Source: Bacteroidales bacterium
GTDB taxonomy: Bacteria > Bacteroidota > Bacteroidia > Bacteroidales > UBA12481
Length of the DNA: 7,677 nt
Assembly (NCBI GenBank): GCA_021160155.1
Contig: JAGHDB010000217.1
Location: 1-7,677 of the forward strand
Direction of reading: 5' to 3'
The position numbers were made by a program, and so were the translations under genes. Positions within the stretch are counted from its first letter, which is position 1. Each line of letters opens with the position of its first letter. A model generated the notes under the pieces. The model did not search any database, was not told where the DNA came from, and saw only the letters and a program-made list of their open reading frames with translations. This document shows, piece by piece, positions 1 through 6,179 of the stretch.

Positions 1-48
1 GCCGGGTCCCCCTGCAACTCACCTCAATGCCCCAACCGAAGCAACCCC

Positions 49-2025
49 CTATCTGTCAACTAATCCGAAATCGAGCTGCCGTTTCGCCAGATTGGTTCTT
101 AAGATCTCCACCGTAACTACCTGTCCCATTGTAAAAACACGCCGGTTATGAATACCGGTGAGACGGTAATTCTTTTCGTCATACTCATAAAAATCATCAT
201 CCAGATCCCTGATCGAGACCAGTCCCTCGCACAGGTTTTCTTTCAACTCTACATAAAACCCCCATTCGCTTACGCCGGAGATGATCCCTTCAAATTTTTT
301 GCCGGTCTGGTCCTGCATGAATTCAACCTGCTTGTATTTGACCGATGCCCGTTCGGCTTTCACCGCGCGGTCCTCCATCATGGATGATTGCACGCATTTC
401 AATTCACATGCACTGTCTGAATACGAGGATCCCCCATTCAGGTACCGGTCAAGCAGCCGGTGTACCATCAAATCGGGATAGCGCCGGATGGGAGAGGTAA
501 AGTGGGTGTAATATGCAAATGAGAGTCCGTAATGCCCGATATTCTTGCACGAATATTTGGCTTTCGCCATGGCTCTGACTGCCAGATTTTCAATGATATA
601 CTCTTCGTTTGTACCTTTGATCCGGTGCATCAGCCGGTTCATGGATGCAGCAATAGCCTGGCGATTGGTGGTTTTCACGCTGTACCCGAACTGATTCACA
701 AAATTGGAGAAATTCTCCAATTTCTCCGGATCGGGTCGGTCATGGATCCGGTACACAAAGGTTTTGGCATGCTGTCCCTTTTTCACACGCCCGATCTTCT
801 CAGCTACCTTCTTATTAGCCAGCAGCATAAACTCCTCGACCAGCCAGTTGGCCTCTTTGGCCTCATTGAAATAAACGCCGGTCGGCCGTCCCTCTTCATC
901 CAGATTAAATTTAACCTCTACCCGCTCAAAAGAGAAAGCGCCGGCTTTAAACCGGATGGATCTCAATGCAGAAGCCAGTTTATGACTTTGCAGAATTTCA
1001 TCCTGAAAATCTCCTTTACCGGTCTCAATAATTTGCTGCACCTCTCCGTAATTGAACCGGCGATCCGAATGGATCACCGTATGCCCGAACCAGGATTTAT
1101 GTACCACTGCCTTTTCATCCATCTCAAAAACCGCCGAAAAGCAGAGGCGGTCCCGGTGCGGTTTCAGACTGCAAAGTTGATTCGATAACCGTTCGGGCAA
1201 CATGGGCACTACCCGGTCAACCAGGTACACCGATGTGCCCCGTTCATAAGCCTCCCGGTCAATTACAGAATCCGGTTTGACATAATAACTTACATCCGCA
1301 ATATGGATCCCGATCTCCCAATGTCCGTTCGGTAATTCCCTGACCGATAAAGCATCATCAAAGTCCTGCGCATCCTCCGGATCAATGGTGAAAGTGGTCA
1401 CCTTTCTGAAATCCCGGCGACGGGCAATCTCTCGGTTATCAAATCCCTCGGGGATTTTTTCAGCGGCCTGAAGTACCGAATCCTGAAACCGGTACGGCAG
1501 TTCAAACTCAGCCAGGATGGCATGCATTTCCGTATCATGGGCCCCGGCTTTCCCCAATACATCCACCACCGCGCCAAAAGGATTTTTCGCTCCGCGCGGC
1601 CAGTCAATAATTTTCACTACCGCTTTCATCCCCTCTTCAGCCTCGTTCAAATTACGCGGGTGGATGAAAATATCATACGGCATATCACGATTATCCGGGA
1701 TCAGAAAAGCATAATGTGCCGATAACTGAATGGTGCCGACAAAGCTGCGTTCACGGTGTTCGAGTATCTCGGTCACCTCCCCGAGCATCTGCCCTCCTTT
1801 ACGCCGGGCATACAGGTATACCTTCACTTTATCACCCTGCAGGGCATGATTCAAATTGGGACCGGTAACAAAAACCTCCTCCCGGATGTCATCCGTCAGT
1901 ACCAGGGCAGCTCCCGACCGCATCATTTTAACTTCACCAATGATATGTCCCCGGTATGATTTTTTCCGGTTTTTACTATGTAAAGACTTATTACGCTTTG
2001 ATACAGATTGTTTCTTCTTATTCAT
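49..2025 (-). CDS. rnr: Ribonuclease R (RNB-family 3'-5' exoribonuclease), lacking the N-terminal winged-helix domain
   Basis: This is a processive 3'-5' exoribonuclease of the RNase II/R family, a cytoplasmic enzyme that degrades structured and defective RNA. The 658-residue product has two cold-shock-like RNA-binding regions (about 24-85 and 93-158), the RNB catalytic domain (about 200-525) and a C-terminal S1 domain (about 575-655, around GIISGVSEWGFYVEL). The magnesium-binding aspartates lie in TIDPEDAQDFDDA: D215, D221, D223 and D224. The second RNB signature, TSPIRRYPDLMVHR, is at 510-523. The oddity is the N terminus: other RNase R proteins, including those of this phylum as I recall them, are roughly 700 residues or more and start with a helix-turn-helix domain. 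Here there is only a basic tail with 11 Lys/Arg in 25 residues. The ATG at 2025 is firm because an in-frame TAA lies at 2035-2037, so no upstream extension exists. Identity is secure; RNase R is preferred over RNase II from the RNB/S1 sequence and the phylum. Confidence 0.96.
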   Translation of the reverse strand: MNKKKQSVSKRNKSLHSKNRKKSYRGHIIGEVKMMRSGAALVLTDDIREEVFVTGPNLNHALQGDKVKVYLYARRKGGQMLGEVTEILEHRERSFVGTIQLSAHYAFLIPDNRDMPYDIFIHPRNLNEAEEGMKAVVKIIDWPRGAKNPFGAVVDVLGKAGAHDTEMHAILAEFELPYRFQDSVLQAAEKIPEGFDNREIARRRDFRKVTTFTIDPEDAQDFDDALSVRELPNGHWEIGIHIADVSYYVKPDSVIDREAYERGTSVYLVDRVVPMLPERLSNQLCSLKPHRDRLCFSAVFEMDEKAVVHKSWFGHTVIHSDRRFNYGEVQQIIETGKGDFQDEILQSHKLASALRSIRFKAGAFSFERVEVKFNLDEEGRPTGVYFNEAKEANWLVEEFMLLANKKVAEKIGRVKKGQHAKTFVYRIHDRPDPEKLENFSNFVNQFGYSVKTTNRQAIAASMNRLMHRIKGTNEEYIIENLAVRAMAKAKYSCKNIGHYGLSFAYYTHFTSPIRRYPDLMVHRLLDRYLNGGSSYSDSACELKCVQSSMMEDRAVKAERASVKYKQVEFMQDQTGKKFEGIISGVSEWGFYVELKENLCEGLVSIRDLDDDFYEYDEKNYRLTGIHNRRVFTMGQVVTVEILRTNLAKRQLDFGLVDR

Positions 2026-2042
2026 ATATTGTAATTATGCCG

Positions 2043-2050
2043 CAAAAATA
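2043..2050 (-). promoter_or_regulatory. Candidate -7 promoter element for rnr
   Basis: Read on the minus strand this is TATTTTTG, a full match to the Bacteroidota -7 consensus TAnnTTTG. It would place the transcription start about 12 bases before the rnr ATG. No TTG-type -33 element stands out at the expected distance, so the call rests on the -7 match and position alone. Confidence 0.5.
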
Positions 2051-2071
2051 GGATATTAATCCCGATCTGGC

Positions 2072-2079
2072 TATTTTTG
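2072..2079 (+). promoter_or_regulatory. Candidate -7 promoter element for the sensor kinase-regulator operon
   Basis: TATTTTTG matches the Bacteroidota -7 consensus TAnnTTTG exactly. It ends only three bases before the kinase ATG at 2083, so if it is used the transcript would start at or within a base or two of the start codon and be leaderless. No clear -33 TTG is seen about 19 bases upstream. No Shine-Dalgarno sequence precedes the ATG, which is compatible with leaderless or SD-independent initiation. Confidence 0.4.
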
Positions 2080-2082
2080 GTT

Positions 2083-5000
2083 ATGAACCTGACCTGTTGC
2101 CTTCGTCGTTTATTACCCTGGGGGATCTGCCTGCTCAGCCTGTTCCCCCTGCACGGCCAGGATTTTCCCTACACTATTTTCGATACGGAAAAAGGCATGC
2201 CGTCTAACCAGGTGTTTAATATCGAATTCGACAACAACCATATATTATGGGCTGCTACCGATCGCGGAGTGGTCCGTTATGACGGATACCACTTTAAAAC
2301 ACTCACCACCTCGGAAGGTTTAAAAGAAAACAGTATTTTACGCCTGTTCAAAGACCGGACCTCAGCGATCTGGCTTACTTCGATCTCAAATTATGTCTAC
2401 CGGGCCTATAACGATACCGTGATTGAAACCCCGTCAAGCACAGCCATCGCCACACTGCCCGATTCCCTGCGATTTATTCAGCAATTGGTTGTCAATCCGG
2501 ATAGTTCACTCTATATCGGTTTTAACCGGCCCGGACTGTTTTTGATCCGTCAGGGAGCAGCACCCAAACGACTCACCCGGCATCTGGCCGGGCATGAAAC
2601 TGCATCCGTCTGTATCAAACGACTGCCTTCGGGAAAATTTATCTGGGATATGCCTACCCAAAACCCTCCCGGAAATAAAATACCCACCCGGGTGGATACC
2701 GCCAACGGCTGGATCTACCTCACCTGTAGCGTACAGGATCCAACCAGGTCATTCCGTAAAAAGGCCCTGCCCCTGAACGGGGATGAATGGCTTTTCAGCT
2801 TTTCAAACAAACTCTTCCGCCTGAACGGATGCAAACTGACCGGATCCTACTCTTTTAACCATGAAATTCTGGCACTGCACCTCGATTACTCCGGAAATGT
2901 CAGGGTAGCCGTTAACCGCGAAGGGGTGTATCTCTTTCGTTCGGGTAACCTGCATACCCGGCCCGAACTCTATCTCCGCGGTGAATGGGTATCGGATATC
3001 AATCAGGACCATGAGGGAAACCTCTGGTTCTCTACGCTTAACCACGGTATTCTGATGGTCAGTAATCCCGAACTGCAAATTTACGCTTCCCATACAACCG
3101 ATGATAAAGACCGTATTATCCGCAGCCTCGCCGTTTTAAATAATACCCTGTATTTCGGCACCGAACTCGGCTCTCTGTACCGGTTGCAACCCACGGCAAA
3201 TGACCGTTACCGTATAGAGAAAATCGACTTGCCCCGACTCGGGACAGGCGCCATCAGAAAAATGCATCCTACCCCGCAAAACACCCTGATGCTGGTGAAA
3301 AACAAACTCGTTGAGGTGAATCCGCCGGATCACCCGGCAAGTTTCAGATTATACCATTCCTATCCGTATGCCATCACCGACCTGCCCGATAACCGTGTGA
3401 TGGTCACTTATTCAAACTGCTGGGATCTATATACGCCGGATCGTAAAGCCTTAAGAATCACACGAAAAATGCTGCAGCGTATCTACCCCTCCGACAGCCT
3501 GTTGCTGAAAGCCGTCCGGGCCATCCGCGTACTCTATACGGACACAACACATAATACCCTTTGGATGGGCTCCCAGGACGCAGGTATATGGTCGAAACAA
3601 CAGGATACCTTTACAGCATGGGCACCCCTTGATCCCCTGCTCGGCAAAAGAAGCGCCGTTATTACCCGGATGAATAATACCATCGTGACGGGCACGAAAG
3701 AATTCGGACTGGTACTGATAGATGCAAACCAAAAAATTTCTCATATCAATAAAAAGAACAGTGCCTTGTCAAGCGACCTGATTGATGCCCTCTATGCAGA
3801 AAATGATACCACCTTATGGGTCGGCACCGGAAAAGGTGTAAACCGGCTGACCTTTGATCCCCGGCAGAATACCCTGACACGAATCGACTTTTTTACCATG
3901 CGGGAGGGAATGCCCTCCAACCGCATCTTCCAGATTCTGAAATTTGAGGGTAACCTCTGGATCGCTACCAATAAAGGACTGGTTAAAATGAACCTTCAGC
4001 CGGACATCCCTTTTGAAAAAATACACCCGGTCGTGGTTATTGACGAAGTACTGGCTAATGAACATCCGGTAGCCCCGTGGAACGGGATGGTACTCGCACC
4101 CAACAACAATAACATTACCATCCGGTATAAACCGGTTACCTATCGTAAATCCCTGAATGTCAAACATTATTACAGACTCGAAGGACTTGAAAAGGAGTGG
4201 GTGACGAGTGACAATCTCGAAGCCCGGTACCCCAACCTGAAACCGGGCCGTTACCATTTTATTCTGCGTGCCGAATACCCTTCTTTCCCGGGTAAATTAG
4301 ACGAAAAATCTTTCTCATTTACCATTCTGAAACACTGGTACGAAACCCGCGGAATGATACTGGTATATTTTCTTCTCGGTTTTTTACTCATTTACTCTTT
4401 CATCATGTACCTGATCAGGGCACTCAAAATAAGAGAAGACAGAAAACAACGCCTGCTGCTGGCTGAAAAACAGGCACTCCTTTCACAAATGAACCCGCAT
4501 TTTATCTTTAACTCCCTTAATTCAATCCAGTCATTTATCCTGGATAATAATGAATACCTGGCCAATACCTACCTGACCCGCTTCTCTTCACTCATCCGCA
4601 GGATCCTGGATAATTCGAAAAAAAACATGATCCCCCTGGCTGAAGAGATCGAAACACTGAAACTCTATCTCTCCCTGGAACACCTCCGGTTTGAAGACCG
4701 GTTTCACTATACCATCCAAAAAGATCCCCGCCTGGATGCCAATGAAATCATGATCCCCCCGATGCTGATCCAGCCTTTCGTTGAAAACGCCATCTGGCAC
4801 GGAATTGCCCAACTGAAAGAGGGCGGAAAGGTAACTATTGATTTCAAAAGTAATCATAACCGCTACTACTGTAGAATCCGCGATAACGGAATCGGCCGTG
4901 CCCGCGCCGGTCAAAAGAAAAATCCGTCGCCTGACCATACCCCTACGGGGATCAATAATGTACAGGAACGGATCGACCTGATGAACCGGATCAGCAACAA

Positions 5001-5094
5001 CCAGATCGAATGGAGAATCGAAGACCTGTACAACCCCGACGGATCCCCCGCCGGTACACTGATTGAATTAATCTTACCCCTGCTATGGAACTGA
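2083..5094 (+). CDS. Periplasmic beta-propeller (Reg_prop) / Y_Y_Y sensor histidine kinase, LytS/YehU type
   Basis: This is a membrane-bound sensor kinase of 1003 residues that should autophosphorylate and pass phosphate to the regulator encoded next to it. In order it has a signal peptide (about 1-25, with cleavage near LHG/QDF) and a large propeller region (about 28-637). At least ten Reg_prop-like blade strands are visible there, such as ILWAATDRGVVRYDG (54-68), NLWFSTLNHGILMVSN (313-328), TLWVGTGKGVNRL (578-590) and NLWIATNKGLVKMN (624-637). A Y_Y_Y domain (about 650-745) is followed by one membrane helix (about 757-778). The His_kinase domain contains MNPHFIFNSLNSIQ with phospho-acceptor H806. 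The ATPase domain shows N902 in PFVENAIWHG, DNGIG at 934-938 and TGINNVQERI at 955-964. The start is the ATG at 2083, because the upstream TTG at 2077 only adds two residues. The ligand is unknown. Unlike hybrid HTCS sensors, it carries no fused receiver or AraC domain, and no polysaccharide-use genes are nearby. Confidence 0.95.
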   Translation: MNLTCCLRRLLPWGICLLSLFPLHGQDFPYTIFDTEKGMPSNQVFNIEFDNNHILWAATDRGVVRYDGYHFKTLTTSEGLKENSILRLFKDRTSAIWLTSISNYVYRAYNDTVIETPSSTAIATLPDSLRFIQQLVVNPDSSLYIGFNRPGLFLIRQGAAPKRLTRHLAGHETASVCIKRLPSGKFIWDMPTQNPPGNKIPTRVDTANGWIYLTCSVQDPTRSFRKKALPLNGDEWLFSFSNKLFRLNGCKLTGSYSFNHEILALHLDYSGNVRVAVNREGVYLFRSGNLHTRPELYLRGEWVSDINQDHEGNLWFSTLNHGILMVSNPELQIYASHTTDDKDRIIRSLAVLNNTLYFGTELGSLYRLQPTANDRYRIEKIDLPRLGTGAIRKMHPTPQNTLMLVKNKLVEVNPPDHPASFRLYHSYPYAITDLPDNRVMVTYSNCWDLYTPDRKALRITRKMLQRIYPSDSLLLKAVRAIRVLYTDTTHNTLWMGSQDAGIWSKQQDTFTAWAPLDPLLGKRSAVITRMNNTIVTGTKEFGLVLIDANQKISHINKKNSALSSDLIDALYAENDTTLWVGTGKGVNRLTFDPRQNTLTRIDFFTMREGMPSNRIFQILKFEGNLWIATNKGLVKMNLQPDIPFEKIHPVVVIDEVLANEHPVAPWNGMVLAPNNNNITIRYKPVTYRKSLNVKHYYRLEGLEKEWVTSDNLEARYPNLKPGRYHFILRAEYPSFPGKLDEKSFSFTILKHWYETRGMILVYFLLGFLLIYSFIMYLIRALKIREDRKQRLLLAEKQALLSQMNPHFIFNSLNSIQSFILDNNEYLANTYLTRFSSLIRRILDNSKKNMIPLAEEIETLKLYLSLEHLRFEDRFHYTIQKDPRLDANEIMIPPMLIQPFVENAIWHGIAQLKEGGKVTIDFKSNHNRYYCRIRDNGIGRARAGQKKNPSPDHTPTGINNVQERIDLMNRISNNQIEWRIEDLYNPDGSPAGTLIELILPLLWN

Positions 5095-5891
5095 ACCCGT
5101 TACCCCCCTCATCCATCCGGACCGTCATCGTTGAAGATGAGCCGAAAAGCCTGTTGACACTCACATCGCTCCTTGAACGGTACTGTACCGAAGTTAACCT
5201 CGTCGGAACGGCAAAAAGCGTAAGCGAAGGATTACAGGTGCTCCCGTCTGCTCACCCCGACCTGGTTTTTATGGATATTGCCATGCCCGATGGAAATGCT
5301 TTCGACCTGATCAACCGCCTGGACCGGGTGGATTTTGAGATCATCTTTGTCACCGCCTACAACGAGTATGCACTGAAAGCCTTTGAGTTTTCAGCCCTTC
5401 ATTATATCCTGAAACCGGTGAATTATGAAGATCTGCAAGCCGCCGTACACCGATATCTACAAATTACCTCCCGGCAAAGTATCAATTCACGACTTGAAAT
5501 ACTTAACCAGTCACTTCAAAATAAATACCTGAAAATCAGTCTTCCTACACAGGAAGGACTGGTCATTACCGAACTGAAAGAGATCATACGCATTGAAGCC
5601 GACAGTAATTATTCACGGTTTTATCTGAAAAACGGAACCTCCCTGATGGTCTCCAAATCACTGAACCAGTTTGAAGAGATCCTGTCGGGACTCGGTTTTA
5701 TACGAATCCATAATACCCATATCATCAATATCGACCTGGTCAGAAAATACCAGAAAGGACGGGGTGGAATGGTCTTCCTTGAGGACGGAACCCGGCTACC
5801 GGTGTCAATCGGGCGGAAAGAGATGTTTCTTTCACACCTGCACGGAAATAGTATCAACATGAACGATATGCACAACCACACCCCAAAATGA
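5085..5891 (+). CDS. LytTR-family DNA-binding response regulator
   Basis: This is a 268-residue cytoplasmic response regulator that should receive phosphate from the kinase encoded just upstream and bind DNA. The receiver domain (about 12-125) has the acidic pocket E17/D18, phospho-acceptor D64 in VFMDIAMPDG, switch residue T90 in IIFVTAY and K110 in ILKPV. The LytTR DNA-binding domain spans about 148-252, with the typical strings IIRIEADSNYSRFYLKNG, FIRIHNTHIINI and LPVSIGRKE. The order LytS-type kinase then LytTR regulator is the classic pairing. Its ATG lies inside the kinase reading frame and the genes overlap by 10 bases (5085-5094), so translation is probably coupled; no separate ribosome-binding site is evident. 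A candidate LytTR operator begins four bases after its stop codon. The target genes cannot be named. Family assignment is firm; the biological role is unknown. Confidence 0.95.
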   Translation: MELNPLPPSSIRTVIVEDEPKSLLTLTSLLERYCTEVNLVGTAKSVSEGLQVLPSAHPDLVFMDIAMPDGNAFDLINRLDRVDFEIIFVTAYNEYALKAFEFSALHYILKPVNYEDLQAAVHRYLQITSRQSINSRLEILNQSLQNKYLKISLPTQEGLVITELKEIIRIEADSNYSRFYLKNGTSLMVSKSLNQFEEILSGLGFIRIHNTHIINIDLVRKYQKGRGGMVFLEDGTRLPVSIGRKEMFLSHLHGNSINMNDMHNHTPK

Positions 5892-5894
5892 CAC

Positions 5895-5927
5895 ATCCAC
5901 TCATTTAAACGGTCAATCCACTCATTT
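5895..5927 (+). promoter_or_regulatory. Tandem 12-bp direct repeat, candidate LytTR operator
   Basis: ATCCACTCATTT occurs twice with no mismatch, at 5895-5906 and 5916-5927, with starts 21 bases apart, i.e. two turns of DNA on the same face. LytTR regulators such as AgrA and ComE bind two short direct repeats with about this period, usually just upstream of a promoter. The pair lies directly downstream of a LytTR regulator gene. The repeat is directly visible; its role as operator is inferred. It was not found in the 57-base gap before the kinase gene, so it would not explain autoregulation from there. Confidence 0.5.
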
Positions 5928-5983
5928 CAGTTTTTTATTATCCCGGGGCACGTTAGCTTAGTAGCCGGATAATACTGAAATGA
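5922..5983. repeat. Long inverted repeat with a T5 bulge
   Basis: The left arm is TCATTTCAGT (5922-5931) plus ATTATCC (5937-5943), interrupted by five extra T residues. The right arm is the exact complement GGATAATACTGAAATGA (5967-5983). This gives 17 pairs with one bulge, and two more GG/CC pairs are possible past a bulged C5944. The left arm overlaps the second 12-base direct repeat, and the right arm contains the ATG of a 30-codon frame at 5980. It does not look like an ordinary terminator because the 3' side is followed by A residues. It could be an RNA hairpin in a transcript reading through from the regulator gene, or a DNA-level palindrome. Confidence 0.75.
5932..5961 (+). promoter_or_regulatory. 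Weak candidate promoter between the direct repeats and the small open frame
   Basis: TAGCTTAG (5954-5961) matches five of the six fixed positions of the Bacteroidota -7 consensus TAnnTTTG. A T-run at 5931-5936 lies 18-19 bases upstream where a -33 element would be. The direct repeats end just before that T-run, an arrangement expected for activation by a LytTR regulator. Each element alone is weak; the call depends on the combined spacing. Confidence 0.25.
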
Positions 5984-6072
5984 AAAAATCATTCATTAAT
6001 CATTCTAAACTTATCAGGGGTAATCATACCCCCCAATTCTCTGTCAATACCCTCCGCCATCCGACAGGATGA
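5980..6072 (+). CDS. Possible 30-residue small protein or leader peptide (sORF1)
   Basis: An ATG at 5980 opens a 30-codon frame reading [20 protein letters not shown] and ending in HPTG. It has five Lys/Arg, three His and no acidic residues; there is no membrane segment, no cysteine and no double-glycine processing site. I do not recognise it. In its favour are the common ATGAAAAAA beginning, its place downstream of a candidate operator and promoter, and its TGA stop (6070-6072), which overlaps the ATG of the next small frame as ATGA. Against it are its shortness, the absence of a ribosome-binding site and the start codon's position in a hairpin arm. It may be a chance frame. Confidence 0.25.
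   Translation: MKKSFINHSKLIRGNHTPQFSVNTLRHPTG
6017..6071 (+). other. Short hairpins in the cysS leader region
   Basis: Two compact stems with tetraloops are visible: GGGGTA-ATCA-TACCCC at 6017-6032 and CATCC-GACA-GGATG at 6058-6071. An alternative longer-range stem CTGTC (6041-6045) / GACAG (6063-6067) would compete with the second. Just after these, GTGGCCAC (6073-6080) is a perfect 8-base palindrome. Together with the flanking inverted repeat and terminator, this suggests a structured RNA of about 200 bases, but no known RNA family was recognised. Confidence 0.35.
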
Positions 6073-6179
6073 GTGGCCACCACACGCTTTACCAGTCCAA
6101 AAAAATAGCCGGGTTTTTCTATCCCACCTTCCGGCTATTTTTTTTGTATTTTTACCCCTCGAAAATAATGGTCCGATGA
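6069..6179 (+). CDS. Possible 36-residue leader frame running through the terminator and into the cysS start (sORF2)
   Basis: An ATG at 6069 opens a 36-codon frame ([20 protein letters not shown], ending SKIMVR). Its start overlaps the sORF1 stop as ATGA at 6069-6072, and its stop overlaps the cysS start as ATGA at 6176-6179. The whole intrinsic terminator lies inside it, so the Phe/Leu/Tyr-rich second half simply reflects the T-rich terminator. A ribosome translating it would melt the terminator hairpin, which would make it an attenuation leader for cysS. It has no cysteine codons, so classic amino-acid-sensing attenuation is not supported. No ribosome-binding site is seen. A chance frame remains the default view. 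Confidence 0.2.
   Translation: MSGHHTLYQSKKIAGFFYPTFRLFFLYFYPSKIMVR
6099..6145 (+). terminator. Intrinsic terminator upstream of cysS, possibly bidirectional
   Basis: AAAAAAATAGCCGG (6099-6112) pairs perfectly with CCGGCTATTTTTTT (6131-6144) around an 18-base loop, and the T-run continues to 6145. The GC-rich tip and flanking A/T tracts make it a plausible terminator on both strands, though nothing on the minus strand is evidently in need of one. On the plus strand it ends transcripts coming from the kinase-regulator operon or from within the intergenic region. It ends 30 bases before the cysS ATG, so it could also serve as an attenuator. Confidence 0.85.
6147..6154 (+). promoter_or_regulatory. 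Weak candidate -7 element for cysS
   Basis: TATTTTTA matches TAnnTTTG except for the last base and lies 21 bases upstream of the cysS ATG, after the terminator. No convincing -33 element is seen. If it is used, cysS has its own promoter independent of the leader described upstream. Confidence 0.25.

Larger units (their letters stand above)
2043..2079. repeat. 9-bp perfect inverted repeat spanning the rnr/kinase divergent promoter region
   Basis: CAAAAATAG (2043-2051) and CTATTTTTG (2071-2079) are exact reverse complements separated by 19 bases. The symmetry follows from two outward-facing TATTTTTG -7 elements, one per gene. It could instead be an operator for a dimeric regulator. Only the symmetry is directly seen; the role is inferred. 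Confidence 0.6.

Noticed and set aside
532..1188. Plus-strand 218-codon open frame inside rnr
   Set aside because: It is an antisense shadow of the conserved RNB domain, with no start signal and no recognisable domain.
2077..2082. TTG start two codons upstream of the kinase ATG
   Set aside because: It adds only Met-Val, lies inside the candidate -7 element, and the ATG at 2083 begins a normal signal peptide.
2026..2082. Frameshift or sequencing error truncating rnr, with the helix-turn-helix domain encoded upstream in another frame
   Set aside because: Only 57 bases separate rnr from the divergent kinase gene, so there is no room for the missing domain.
5892..6175. T-box, SAM or other known riboswitch, or a tRNA gene, upstream of cysS
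   Set aside because: No T-box core, no cloverleaf and no recognisable riboswitch signature was found in the 284 bases; only local hairpins and the terminator are seen.
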